The notes under the pieces were generated by a model. The model saw only the letters and a list, made by a program, of their open reading frames with translations. It did no database searches and had not been told where the DNA came from. Both the position numbers and the translations under genes were made by a program. Below are positions 1 through 10,147 of a DNA stretch of 64,000 nucleotides, in pieces; the stretch's first letter is position 1, and each line of letters begins with the position of its first letter. Location of the stretch: the NCBI GenBank assembly GCA_029204045.2, contig CM055075.1:18956810-19020809 (forward strand), written 5' to 3'. Source of the DNA: Tillandsia leiboldiana. Its lineage: Eukaryota > Streptophyta > Magnoliopsida > Poales > Bromeliaceae.

Positions 1-454
1 GGACGGAAATCCGACTTACGGACCTCCCGTAATGGGAATTTAAAAACTCTGGGTGACCTCCGACGCATCGAAAATCGTGATCATGATTCGCATGATTTTC
101 GAGGAGGTTGAAACCTGGCCTTTTGGGCAGGGGTTTTGTGGGTTGCGATTATTTTTTATAGAACCCTCTGGGTTCTGTTTAGGATCGTTTCTTTTAAGAA
201 CGAGAGAAAGGGGGAGAGATCCACTTTCGAAATTGTCAAAATTTCGGTGTTAGATAGAAAGAGGGGGAAGTCCCGTCCCTGTGGATCATCGTGTTTGGTG
301 GCGAGAGGGACGATCCATCTTCCCTTCCTCGCGAGATCAAGGTAAACGATCGGAGAAACCCTTCCCTCATTTTGCTCTCTTTCCTTCATTCTTCGAAGTT
401 TGGGGGTAATGGGGTTGGGTCGCCGTCGCCGCTGCCGCCGCCTCGCAGCCCATG

Positions 455-607
455 CGCGGCCTGCGCGGGGGCTTAGAGCCGCGCGGGGCCCGCCGCAGTG
501 CCTGCTGCCGCGCGCAGCGCCGCGCGGGGCCCTTGCCCGCGCGGGCGCCGCATCGCGCAGTGCCGCTGCTGGCCGCGCGGGGCCCATGCCCGCGCGGGGG
601 CATTGAG
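455..607. repeat. CpG-dense island with CGCGCGGGGC repeats
   Basis: About 150 bases are almost pure G and C, with four or more degenerate copies of GCCGCGCGGGGC and many intact CpG dinucleotides. All six frames are open here only because the composition excludes stop codons, so no gene is called. It sits inside the outer LTR and resembles the GC-rich U3 blocks of the other LTRs in this window. Confidence 0.6.
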
Positions 608-780
608 CCGTATCGCCGCCCGCTCGACCGTTCCGCCCAAATGTCGGCCTTAGTGTTTACTGGGGTAGTGTGGGTTTGTCGGGTGTCGTTACCTTTGCGC
701 AACCAAGATTTGATTATAACTGTTATCTTCCTCTTGGGGACTCCATAGGTCTGGGTGCCGTTCGAGACAAGGGCTAACGC

Positions 781-785
781 CGGGC
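781..785. other. Target-site duplication, left copy (CGGGC)
   Basis: CGGGC directly precedes the TG start of the 5' LTR of the Copia element and is repeated at 12,049-12,053 directly after its 3' LTR. A perfect 5-bp duplication marks this as a single intact integration. Confidence 0.9.
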
Positions 786-1029
786 TGTTAAGAATTTGTT
801 TTGGCGTATTTCGTGAAAGTGATTAAGTCGTGAAGATTGTAGATGAAGAGAGTTTGGATCATATACCTCAATCTCAGAAAGAAGATTCAAAAAGGATCAG
901 GTACGTTTAACTAAAACATTTTTTGGTGATCCGAATACTTCTTATAGTGTAGAAACACTTGGATGGATTTTTAATTGCATAAAAATCAAAAACGGACATG
1001 GTATATGTTCAGGATCCGTAACAGGGGAC

Positions 1030-1235
1030 TCAGTCCGGACCCGAACGTTGGGTAGTTCAGCGCAATTCAGTCCGGAACACACCTTGGTTCTGTTCCGGAC
1101 CCCGACGTGGTTTTGCTGGAAATGTATGAACAGTCCGGACCGTGGCATTTCGTTCCGGACCCCGAATGTGTGTTTTTGGAAATAGTCTGTTTAGCTATGA
1201 TAGTCGGACCGCAGTAGTAATCCAGTCCGGACCAT
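1030..1235 (+). repeat. TCCGGACC subrepeats in U3 of the LTR
   Basis: At least six copies of a CAGTCCGGACC or GTTCCGGACCCCGAA-like motif occur in about 200 bases just upstream of the TATA-like box. The core TCCGGA is itself a palindrome. The same cluster occurs in the 3' LTR (about 11,090-11,240), in the LTR of the second SIRE element (about 48,890-49,110) and, unexpectedly, upstream of the envelope-like ORFs (8,080-8,176 and 53,204-53,295). Likely transcription-factor binding sites; the factor is unknown. Confidence 0.7.
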
Positions 1236-1298
1236 CGTCCTGAAAAATTCCAGATAAGGTTAGTTTTTGATTCTTATCCTCTTCCAATGGTTTCTAAC

Positions 1299-1309
1299 CT
1301 ATAATAAAC
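1299..1309 (+). promoter_or_regulatory. Probable TATA box of the 5' LTR
   Basis: CTATAATAAAC lies about 70 bases after the last TCCGGACC motif and 10 bases after a CCAAT sequence. In the 3' LTR the equivalent site at 11,301 reads TATAAATAAA, so the 5' copy appears to have lost one A. Transcription would start near 1,330. Confidence 0.6.
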
Positions 1310-1559
1310 CCTACGATTCATTTTTTAGGGTAATCCAAAAATACGGTCGAAAAAGAGATATCCACATATAGAGAAGAAAGGAAATAACTAGATTTAATTC
1401 TATGTTTCTTCTCTATTAATTAATTTGATTCTAGGTTTTCATACTCAGATTTTGAGTAGAATCAAATTAATGAATACTTAGATGGTATTTCGATCTATCT
1501 TTGATCTAAGTATTCGGCGGATCATCACCACCCAAAAACAACGATTTTCCCAAAATCGG

Positions 1560-1732
1560 CGCGTGGACCGCGTGGCCTTGTGGATTCAAGGTGCTACCGC
1601 TCTCGTGGATTCGGAGCGAGGTACGTTCGTGGATTCGAGAGTGCTACTCTGTGAAGACCGTGGATTCGGTCAGACGTCGTGGACTCGACGTGGACGCCGT
1701 GGATTCGGCGTTGGACGCAATCGTGGATTCGA
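1560..1732 (+). other. Series of eight hairpins with TGGATT/TGGACT loops in the LTR leader
   Basis: Eight short inverted repeats follow each other, each enclosing a loop TGGATT, TGGACT or TGGAC. Stems: CGCG (1,560-1,572), CCTTG/CAAGG (1,576-1,591), GCTC-CG/CGGAGC with one bulge (1,599-1,617), TTCG/CGAG (1,626-1,639), GACCG/CGGTC (1,656-1,671), ACGTCG/CGACGT (1,674-1,691), ACGCCG/CGGCGT (1,694-1,711) and TCG/CGA (1,721-1,732). Stems differ but stay paired while the loop stays fixed. Most are kept in the 3' LTR (about 11,566-11,745), and the second SIRE element has CTTTG/CAAAG around the same loop at 48,502-48,517. It would lie in the 5' leader of the element's RNA. Function unknown. Confidence 0.75.
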
Positions 1733-2036
1733 GACGCGTTGCGGAGCGAGCGGAGAAGATCAACTCGGAGCGTATGGAAAAGGTTGAGTCGTCTGTGAGT
1801 GCATTATATCACTTTGTACGTGTTATAATTCTAGTGGATTTCACCGTGTTATCGGTCCCGTGTGTTTTTTACTCCTGGTTTGGAGTTTTCACGTAAAAAA
1901 TCTTGCGTGTTATTTTCATTTCCGCATTGGTTTTTATTACGCAAAGATTTTTGATGGTTTATCGTTTACACCTATTCACCCCCCTCTAGGTGGTTTTTTT
2001 CCCCATTTAGATCCTTATTTAGAGGTAACCCAACAA

Positions 2037-2047
2037 TGGTATCAGAG
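2037..2047 (+). other. Primer-binding site (tRNA-iMet type)
   Basis: TGGTATCAGAG starts two bases after the end of the 5' LTR. It is complementary to the 3' end of plant initiator methionine tRNA, the usual primer of Copia elements. Confidence 0.9.
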
Positions 2048-2065
2048 GGAATAGGGTTGTAAACA

Positions 2066-4030
2066 ATGGTTGAAGGTGGAAACATCAACAGACCCCGTTC
2101 TTCGATGGAACAAATATGCCTACTGGAAAGTACGGATGAAAGCCTTTTTAATTTCCATCGACGAACGGTGTGGCAATCTATCGAGTTAGGATGGTCAAAT
2201 CCAACTGAAGTTATTGTTGATGTTCACACCATCAAACCTAGGTCGAAATGGACCAAGGAAGAGATTGACTCATCTTCTTACAATGGCAAAGGAATTAACG
2301 CCTTATTTAATGCTTTGTCGCAAACTGAGTTCTCTCGCGTCTCGGCATGTGAGACTGCGAAAGAAATCTGGGATGTTCTTCAAGTTACACATGAGGGAAC
2401 TAACCTTGTGAGAAGATCAAAAACTGCAAATGCTTACGAGCAATTTGACTCTATTTATGGCAGAAAATGAATCTTTCACAGATTACTATACACGATTGCA
2501 AGACATCGTAAACACATGTGCTAACTTGGGAGAGAAAATTCCAGAATTTAAAGTTGTAAGAAAGATTTTAAGGACTCTTCCTGAAAGATTTCGTTCCAAG
2601 GTTACGACCATTGAAACTATTAAACACCCGGACGAAATCCGTGTAGAAGAATTAGTTGGTGCACTTCAAACATATGAAATGACATTTCCTACTAACTATT
2701 CTTCTGGAAAGGCATCATCTTCTAAGTCTTCAGGTTTTGCGTTGAAAAACAACGAAAGAAGAAGACGCGGATTCATCCTCCTCAGACGATGACGAAACCT
2801 ATCTATGGAGGACTTTGAGAAGCAACTTGCTCTCTTGACAAGAAAATTTCGCCGAAACTTTCGAAGGGGTAATTCAAGTAAAACTTCATCCTTCGTAAAG
2901 TCGAAGAAAGGCAAAGGTTTTCAAGCCACAAGTCAAGAAAGCAAGAGAGTTTTTCAAAGGATAAGAAAAGCTCAGAGGGACAAGTCCAATGCTTCAAGTG
3001 CCGAGGGTACGGCATATCTCAACGGAGTGTCCAAATAAGAATCCGTCGAGAAGAAAGCGATGCAAGCCGTCACTTGGGATGACACCTCAACGTCAAATGA
3101 GTCATCTTCAAGTGATGAAGAAAATAACGCAACGGCGTTCCACGCGTCCACATCTTCACCCTTTATGTGCTTAATGGCAAGTACATCGATTCATTGTCCA
3201 ACTCCTCCCAAGTTGAAAAGAATGCAACGGACGATGAATCGAGTAACTCGAAGGTGAAGACTTTGCTTTGCCTACCATAAACTTTGAGGGATTCAAAGAA
3301 ACTGGCAAAGCAAAACAAGGGGTTGAGAGGGAGATTGCAGGATCTCGAAGAAGAAGTAAAAAAGGGCAACTTCTCTCTCAACGGTCTTGAAGTGGAAAGG
3401 GATAACCTGATAAAAGCAAATTTCACTTCAAGAGAAAAATGAGCATTTCGAGAAGGAACATGTAAAAATGGTGATAAAGCTGGTACTTCTTGAAGCTCTA
3501 CTCCGAGGCTCGACAGGAAAAAATGGAAATGACGAAGACCATTTTCCAACTTAAGATGATTTAAAGCGATTTTCTTCTGGAAGGAGCAAGTTGGATAAGA
3601 TGCTTGGTCTTGGTCAAACAAACCGTTTCGGCCTTGGATACAATCGAACTGAAGACAATTCTAGTTCGGTTGGGACAGTTTTTGTGCCCCAGTCGGTAAC
3701 TCCTCCTCCGACGACGGAATTCACTGCAATCAACGACAACACTTACCTCACCTACTTCGGGATCGTCAAGTACAAAGGTATGTTTTCGTTGTGGTTATGC
3801 AGGGCACATAAGAAGAAATTGCAAGATTGGAGCGAAAAGATCACATCAAGCACCTCTTGCAACTACTACCAATGAGTTCACTCGCAAATCAAAGAAAGAT
3901 TTTCAAAAGAAAAGAACATTGGTAGTACATCAAACAAGACGACGACGTCAAGGAAAAGCGATGAATCAATCAAGACGCTTTCACTAGGAGAATAACTTCA
4001 CATTCATTGCCGACGCAGCAAAAAGGTTTG
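2066..4030 (+). pseudogene. SIRE gag, frameshifted
   Basis: The reading frame opens with ATG at 2,066 (MVEGGNINRP), then shifts several times. Recognisable parts: the N-terminal UBN2-like Copia gag domain over 2,070-2,790 (WQSIELGWSNPTE, then AKEIWDVLQVTHEGT, then the FTDYYTRLQDIVNTC segment), a first zinc knuckle with a frameshift inside it near 2,986-3,035 (CFKC...HISTEC), a charged coiled-coil stretch around 3,260-3,560, and a second, intact CX2CX4HX4C knuckle at 3,781-3,822. Two knuckles and a long coiled coil are typical of SIRE gag. The product would be the nucleocapsid that packages element RNA; this copy cannot make it. Confidence 0.85.
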
Positions 4031-4031
4031 G

Positions 4032-4280
4032 GTGCGCAAAGGTGAAATCTTCCCTTGTCTTGTTGTTCATACTTCTTTGCATGCTTATGACAACTCGTCT
4101 TGGTATCTGGATAGTGGATGTTCCCGTCACATGACCGGTGACAAAAACAGTTTTCAAACTTTAGAGAAAATCTCGGAGGACATGTTGTTTTCGGAGACGG
4201 TCGTTCTTCTAAAATTGTTGGAAAAGGAACAATATCTATTCAGAAGGCCCGGTTTTGAACAATGTCTTATTTGTTGAAGG
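4032..4280 (+). pseudogene. Copia aspartic protease domain
   Basis: The segment at about 4,099-4,137 encodes WYLDSGCSRHMTG, the Copia protease active-site motif with DSG intact. The domain normally cleaves the Gag-Pol polyprotein. The frame ends with a stop near 4,277 before the flap region is complete, so the domain is truncated by a frameshift. It lies directly between gag and the integrase, as expected for Ty1/Copia. Confidence 0.85.
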
Positions 4281-4439
4281 CCTAAAGACTAACCTCATTA
4301 GTATAAGTCAACTTTGTGACAATGGTTTCTCAGTTAATTTTTCTTCTATGAATGTATTGTAACTGATAAGGACCATATTTCTTTTTAAAGGGGTTAGGTC
4401 AGAAAATAATTGCTATGTTGTTTCAAACAAAATTTCTGA

Positions 4440-5250
4440 AAAGTGTAACCTAGTTTCTTTAGATAATGAAACTCTTTGGCATGAAAGACTAGGTCACATA
4501 AATTTTAAAGAACTAGCAAGGATTTCAAATAAAGACGTGGTTAAGGGGGTTCCTAAACTTCTTTTAAAGATAACATTGTGTGTGGAGGTTGTCAAAAGGG
4601 AAAACAATCAAGGGTTGCACACAAGAACTTGAACCACGTTGGTACCAATCGGCCCTTGGAATTACTGCACATGGACTTAATGGGGCCGACTCGTCAACCA
4701 TCTTTGGGAGGTAAATGGTATATTTTTCTTTTGGTTGATGATTTCTCTAGATATTCATGGGTAACATTTTTAAAAGAGAAAGCGGATACTTTCGACTCTT
4801 TTCATGAGGTTTGTCATCGTATTATGATTGAAAGAAATGAAAAGATCGTTCGTGTTCGAAGTGATAGAGGTGGAGAATTCATAATTCTAAATTCATTGAT
4901 TTTTGCACTTCCAACGGCATAAACATGAATTCTCAGCACCCTATACACCTCAGCAGAATGGTGTAGTCGAGCGCAAAAACAGGGTTGTTCAAGAGATGGC
5001 GCGTGTGATGCTTCATAGCCGGAAACTCCCGTTACATTTTTGGGCTGAAGCTGTGAACACCGCTGTCTATGTAATTAATCGAGTGTATTTGCGTCCGGGA
5101 ACTTTAAATACACCATATGAGCTGTGTTCTGTAGAAAACAAATATCAAATATTTTCGTATCTTTGGGAGTCGTTGTTATATTTTGCGTGATCGGCGAAAA
5201 TCTTGGTAAATTCGACTCTCGAAGTTGACAAAGGAATTTTCATGGGTTAT
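4440..5250 (+). pseudogene. Copia integrase, frameshifted
   Basis: The gag-pre-integrase zinc region is visible at about 4,465-4,565 (NETLWHERLGHINFKEL). It is followed from 4,578 by CGGCQKGKQ and the catalytic core with LLHMDLMGP, VDDFSRYSWV and RSDRGGEF, ending near 4,900. After a frameshift at about 4,905 the next frame continues with PYTPQQNGVVERKNR, supplying the third acidic residue. All three catalytic acids are therefore present but in two frames. Integrase would join element DNA to the chromosome; here it is broken. Confidence 0.88.
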
Positions 5251-5673
5251 TCTACAAACAGTAGAGCATATGGGGTATTTAACTTGAAATCTAAAACGAT
5301 GGTAGAATCTATAAATGTTAAAGTAGATGAAGCTTTCCATTTACATCTGATAAATCTACCCCTGATATGTCTCTAGATGATGATACTCCTGTAAATGCAT
5401 CTTCTCATAATAACTCTTTTGATAAAGTTGATGCATCTAATGGTTCTTCTAGTTTATCTGAAATGCAGGAATCATCACATGTACCTCCGAGTACTCCGTT
5501 ACCTCAAACGCTACGGATCTCCAAGGATCATATGGAATCGAACATTATTGGAGACCCACAAGAAGGAGTCAGGACTCGGAGACAGTTGGTTTGTGGAGTC
5601 GCATGTTACGTCTCCATGGTAGAACCCAAAGAACGTCAATGAAGCTCTTCAAGATGACTACTAGATTGAAGCA

Positions 5674-7151
5674 ATGCAGGAAGAGCTCCATCAGTTCGAA
5701 AGAAACAAAGTCTGGGAAACTAACAAAGCCACCGAAGCAACACAATGTGATGGTACTAAATGGATTTTCAAGAATAAGAAAAATGAGGATGGTACCATTG
5801 TCAGGAACAAAGCACGCTTAGTTGCTCAAGGCTACTCACAAATAGAAGGAATAGACTTTGATGAAACGTTCGCCCCGGTAGCTAGACTCGAGTCAATTCG
5901 TATTTTATTCGCAATTGCTTGTCATTTTAAAATAAAACTCTTTCAAATGGACGTTAAGAGCGCGTTTTTAAATGGGTTTTTGAACGAGAAAGTTTATGTG
6001 GCTCAACCGAATGGTTTTGTAGACCATAAACAACCTAACCATGTTTTTCGTTTGAAAAAGGCTCTTTACGGTCTAAAACAAGCACCGCGAGCGTGGTACG
6101 AAAGGTTGACAAAGCACCTTTTGGAAAAGGGCTATACTCGAGGGGGAGCAGACCGGACTCTCTTTGTGAAGCATTATCAGGATAATTTCATTGTAGCACA
6201 AATCTATATCGATCACATTGTATTTGGTGCAACTAGAGACAATGATGCTTCTAAATTGGCAGAAACCTTGAAAAGCGAATTTGAGATGTCTATGATGGGC
6301 GAACTGACATACTTTCTTGGATTGCAAGTGAAACAAAATGAAGAAGGGATCCATTTGTGCCAATCCAAGTATGCAAGGGAGTTGGTGAAGAAATTCGATT
6401 TAGAAAACTCTAAAGATTTTCCAACTCCAATGGGAACTAGCAATAAGGGATTAGGAAGTGAATCTCTTAGTGAGAGTGTAGACGAGAAGCTTTATCGTAG
6501 CATGATTGGAAGTCTACTCTACCTCACGGCTAGTCGCCCGGACATATCCTTTAGTGTTGGGATCTGCGCGAGATATCAATCAGCACCAAAGGAGGTTCAC
6601 CTGAAAGCGGTGAAAATGATCATCCGGTACGTCAAAGGAACCGTGAATTTCGGAATTTGGTATCCTATGGGAACATCGCTTGACATTATAGGATATTCAG
6701 ATGCCGATTGGGCAGAATCTGTGGATGATCGGAAAAGTACGAGTGGTGCATGTTTTTATCTTGGCCATTGCCTTGTTGCATGGCATAGTAAAAAGCAAAA
6801 CTGCATTGCACTCTCGACTGCCGAAGCGGAATATATTTCAGCGGGTAGTTGTTCAACCCAACTCATTTGGATGAAAAGCATGTTGAGCGACTTCCGAATT
6901 TCAGCAACTTCGGTAACTATTCTTGTGACAACACAAGTGCTATAAATATTTCTAAAAATTCTGTGTTGCACTCGAGAACAAAACACATTGAACTTAGATA
7001 TCATTTTCTAAGAGAGCTAGTTGAATCAAATATTCTTCAAATATCTCATATTTCAACTGAGGATCAATTAGCTGACATTTTAACAAAACTTTTGGATCAA
7101 AAAACGGTTATTCATTTACGTAAAGCAATTGGAATGCTTTCCTTGAAATAA
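5674..7151 (+). pseudogene. Copia reverse transcriptase and RNase H, active site altered
   Basis: A 423-codon frame (5,674-6,945) covers most of the RVT_2 domain and RNase [23 protein letters not shown], the first catalytic acid in [23 protein letters not shown], then the second site at 6,205-6,216 reading YIDH where YVDD is expected. RNase H follows ([29 protein letters not shown]), and after a frameshift near 6,930 it continues in another frame to 7,151 (KHIELRYHFLRE, DQLADILTK). The Asp-to-His change removes a metal-binding residue, so polymerase activity is not expected even if the frame were read through. Enzyme role: copies element RNA to DNA. Confidence 0.92.
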
Positions 7152-8079
7152 CACTTTTTGAAATCATTGCTTAGGTTAGGTTTTGTTTTGTGTTTTTGTT
7201 CCTTATCTATGTCTGTACATAGAACATTAATTGAGTATATGCAATTGACTTTACTTGCATCCTTTCATATATTTAGAAATTTATTATGCTCTGGATATCA
7301 TAATAATTCATTTGATGCAATGATCATTTATGTCAATTAAGTCATCTTTGTTTTGATCAAAGTCAATTTCTCTCTCAAATGATCTCTTGGTATAGTTTTT
7401 ATCTTATTTGACAATTGAGTCGAGTATGAAATCGAGATCAATTTTTGGTTGAATACTTTATATATTAAATAATTGATAGCCAATTGAGGGGGAGTTCATT
7501 TAAGTTGATATGCTCAAAAGATGTGGAAAGAGTTACATCCTAATGAGGAGTGTAAAAACTACCACCACATGGAGGAAAGAGCTACCACCTCGGTCGTCCG
7601 AGTACTGTGTGCAGCTACCACATGTATACCAAGCATGGTTTTTCAAGTTGATTAGATAAAATGCTTTTTGGAATACTTGACTCTGTCAAATTCCAAGGTT
7701 GGTATAAGGTGGAGATTTTATTGAAAGATGCTCAAAGAGCCACTCCTTACAATAAATTGATTAGATATATTATCTAACATATTTGGGATTTCAAACATCT
7801 ATTGATCTTGGTACTTCATTTTCTTTGCAAGATTAATGATTTGATAAACGCATTACTCATAAGATCAAGATAGATGTCATTGAACTTGTTCAACTTTAAG
7901 GGATTTAATTTTTATAAATTTTCATTTCATTTCTTGGATATTATTGATAGATTTTGCATAATCTATTTTTTTTGATGTGAATTGATGATTTTTGTTTAAA
8001 GTTGACATGCAAAAGTGCTTACATACTTTTTCTGGATTTTCTGGAATTTTTCTAAATTTTTCTGAAGAAAAAGTTTGGA
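7152..8079 (+). other. Untranslated spacer between pol and the envelope-like module
   Basis: AT-rich, no supported coding. It contains the block at about 7,545-7,622, which is strongly conserved in the second SIRE element (minus strand, about 53,805-53,885) and includes the palindrome CTCGGTCGTCCGAG. The rest aligns poorly between the two elements. Confidence 0.7.
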
Positions 8080-8190
8080 GCCGATCCGTACCGGAATATC
8101 CGTTCCGGATCCCGAACGCAGAAATTTCTGCGGGTAGCCGATCCGGACTGCATTCATAGGGCGTTTCGGACCGCGGCTAGGGTTTTATAG
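8080..8190 (+). promoter_or_regulatory. LTR-like promoter module upstream of the envelope-like ORF
   Basis: Copies of the LTR motif recur here (TTCCGGATCCCGAACG, GATCCGGACTG, TTCGGACCGCGG) and are followed by a TATA-like TTTTATAG at 8,183-8,190 and then a CT-rich stretch (8,242-8,262) that looks like a transcript leader. The second SIRE element has the same order upstream of its envelope-like ORF (53,295 down to 53,181 on the minus strand). A dedicated promoter for the envelope-like mRNA is an inference. Confidence 0.5.
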
Positions 8191-8304
8191 GAAAGAAAAG
8201 GGTTTTGATTTTTTTTACAATAATCTTTTGTTTCCAAGTCTCCAGAGCTTCTCTCTCTAGAAATCATTCAATTTGGAGCCTTTCCAACTAGAGTTCCTCG
8301 AATC

Positions 8305-8689
8305 AAAGTGAGTTTTCATGATCAAAACTTCGGTATTTCATAGTTTTCTCTATTTTGCTCAAAACGTGGATGAAATCATGTATCTTTTTCATTTGAGACT
8401 AGTTTTTGATCAAATTTCTTTTGAAATAAGAACTCTGTATAGATTAGTTTTGTTTATATGCTAGGTATTCTCTTGATTAACGGATTTTTGGGCTCCGATT
8501 TCTGAAAATTCGGTTTTAGGGCATATAATAGGAATTTTTGAAAATCATGGGATTGATCTATTTTAAAAATTCTTTTTGCAAAACTAATTGGATTCCTAGT
8601 CTCTCTACATGATAATGATTGTTTAAGTACAATTTTTCAAATTTTTGAAAATAAACAATTTTTTCGTGTTTTTGAGTTGTTGCTCGCAG
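8305..8689 (+). other. Possible leader intron of the envelope-like transcript
   Basis: AAAGTGAG at about 8,305 resembles a donor site and TTGTTGCTCGCAG ending at 8,689 resembles an acceptor, just before the envelope-like coding start. The sequence between is AT-rich and untranslated. In the second SIRE element an acceptor-like TTGCTGTAACAG lies in the same place before its ORF. Splicing is not proven. Confidence 0.35.
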
Positions 8690-8718
8690 GACCTTCTCAT
8701 TCACAAGAAGTAGCAGAG

Positions 8719-10147
8719 ATGGTATTCACTTTGATAATCGTTCTTCTGACTGCTATGGTTCACACTAGAACAACAAACAAGCCTAAGAGGGCTAAGAAGA
8801 CCAAGAAAGCTCAGAATGATTCCGAGACGGAATCTGAGACTGAATCTATTGATTGGGATGAGCTGTTGGTAGAAGCGACTGCTCCTATTGCTTCAAAGGG
8901 GAAAGCCCCTGCTGCATCCTCAAAGGCAAGGACCCCGCCAACTGCCGCAGAAAAGGGCAAAGCTCCAATGGAAGAAACTCCTCTTAAAACAAAAAGAAAG
9001 AGCGTTGCACGCAAAAGAGGGAGTGCTCGAGGAATATCCATTGAGGAGCCACTAGCAAGCCAACCTACTCCTCAATACTTTATAAGCTCGGAAAGAATCA
9101 AGGACTTCGAAAAGAGAGAATGCATTGGTGAAAGACATGTCAATGTCAAAGCTCTGAAGGAGCGATTTGCACTCTTTGGCACTCTTTTTGACCATGCGGG
9201 ACTTGCCCCCATTTGTCATTTCCCTGAGTCTACTGGATATTGTCTTCACTCAGTGAGGATGTTTTATCAGAATGCATCAAGATTGGTTGATCTAGAGGAC
9301 GGACAAAGAGAATTTCTAACAATGGTTAGAAATGTTAAGATTAAAGTCACACCTCAATTAATTGGAGAGGTGTTAGGGATGAACGCCCGGGTTGAAGGAG
9401 CACATTACTTGAAAGGTCAAACTTTCTCCACCACCTCATGGAGAGTGGTTGTGAATGGAATTTGTCTACCAGATACTCAGTCGACGGGGAACTCAGTCTT
9501 TTCAAAAGAACTTCGACCGGAGTATCGCTACTTGAATTTTATTGTTTGCTACAACATTCTTCCTAACATGCAAACAAAAATTCTTAGATGGGATAGGATG
9601 TTATTTCTTTATCTTATTGGAAACCCCACAGCAGCTATGGGATCAAACTTAAACATTCCTTATCTCATCTGGTCGAGGATGACGCGGTATGTGGAACATG
9701 CCCGTCCTACAGAGCGACTTCCCTTCCCAATAATAATTATGCGAATTTTGAAGAAATTCAAAGTCGATATTTCATCATCGGCTTACATGCATAGCTTGGG
9801 AACCATCAATGATACAACTATCGTAAAGTCCCTCTCAACAAAACAAGATGAGCCTCCTTCACCTCCTCGCAGACGCCGAACCTCAACATCAGCAGCTACA
9901 GCTTCAGTACTACCTGCACCTTCAGCACGACCTGCACCTCCTTCAACTTCAGAGGATTGATGCCTCAGTTACCTCTATTTATAAAGAGCAACAACGACTT
10001 TTCTCTGAACAGGAACGGATGTCGAATGAATTTATTGAAATGAAGGAAGAAATACGAGAAGTCAAAAAGGAACAAGCATCCATGAACAAACGCATAAAGA
10101 AAATTTTCCAAAAACTTGGATGCATTAGTTCGGAGGATTCTAAGTAA
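8719..10147 (+). pseudogene. SIRE envelope-like protein (putative plant transposon protein domain)
   Basis: One long frame runs to a stop at 9,960. Candidate starts are 8,677, 8,719 and 8,755; 8,719 gives a short hydrophobic N-terminus (MVFTLIIVLLTAMV), 8,755 gives a basic Lys/Arg-rich start. A Ser/Glu and Lys-rich region follows, then the conserved domain (about 9,080-9,800) with YFISSERIKDFEKRECIGER, FLTMVRNVKIKVTPQLIGEVLG and NFIVCYNILPNMQTKILRW, which I recognise as the putative plant transposon protein domain found in many plant repeats. A Pro/Arg-rich linker follows. The C-terminal coiled coil (about 9,957-10,147) is in a different frame, so a frameshift near 9,950 breaks it. The role is unknown; SIRE proteins at this position are called envelope-like because of their location and coiled coil. 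Confidence 0.8.

Larger units (their letters stand above)
1..785 (+). mobile_element. Outer Gypsy-like LTR, fragment 1 of 3
   Basis: This non-coding stretch is the left visible part of an older plus-strand LTR. Removing the Copia element at 786-12,048 (flanked by CGGGC on both sides) joins it to 12,054-12,338, and removing the reverse solo LTR at 12,339-16,432 (flanked by GATGG) joins that to 16,438-17,230, which ends in GGGGCGTGACA, the same terminus as the other Gypsy LTRs here. No gag or pol is seen in it. Its left end lies outside the window. That it belongs to a Gypsy element is inferred from the shared terminus only. Confidence 0.6.
786..2035 (+). repeat. 5' LTR of the SIRE-type element
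   Basis: It begins TGTTAAGAATT and ends AACCCAACA, directly followed by the primer site. It matches the 3' LTR over its whole length with scattered substitutions and small indels, so the insertion is not very recent. U3 holds repeated TCCGGACC motifs (about 1,035-1,232), followed by a CCAAT sequence and a TATA-like box at about 1,299. The leader contains the hairpin series at 1,560-1,732. Confidence 0.93.

Noticed and set aside
156..748. Several overlapping open frames on both strands in the GC-rich 400-620 stretch
   Set aside because: All frames are open because the composition lacks A/T-rich stop codons; no domain, no start context, and the stretch lies inside an LTR.
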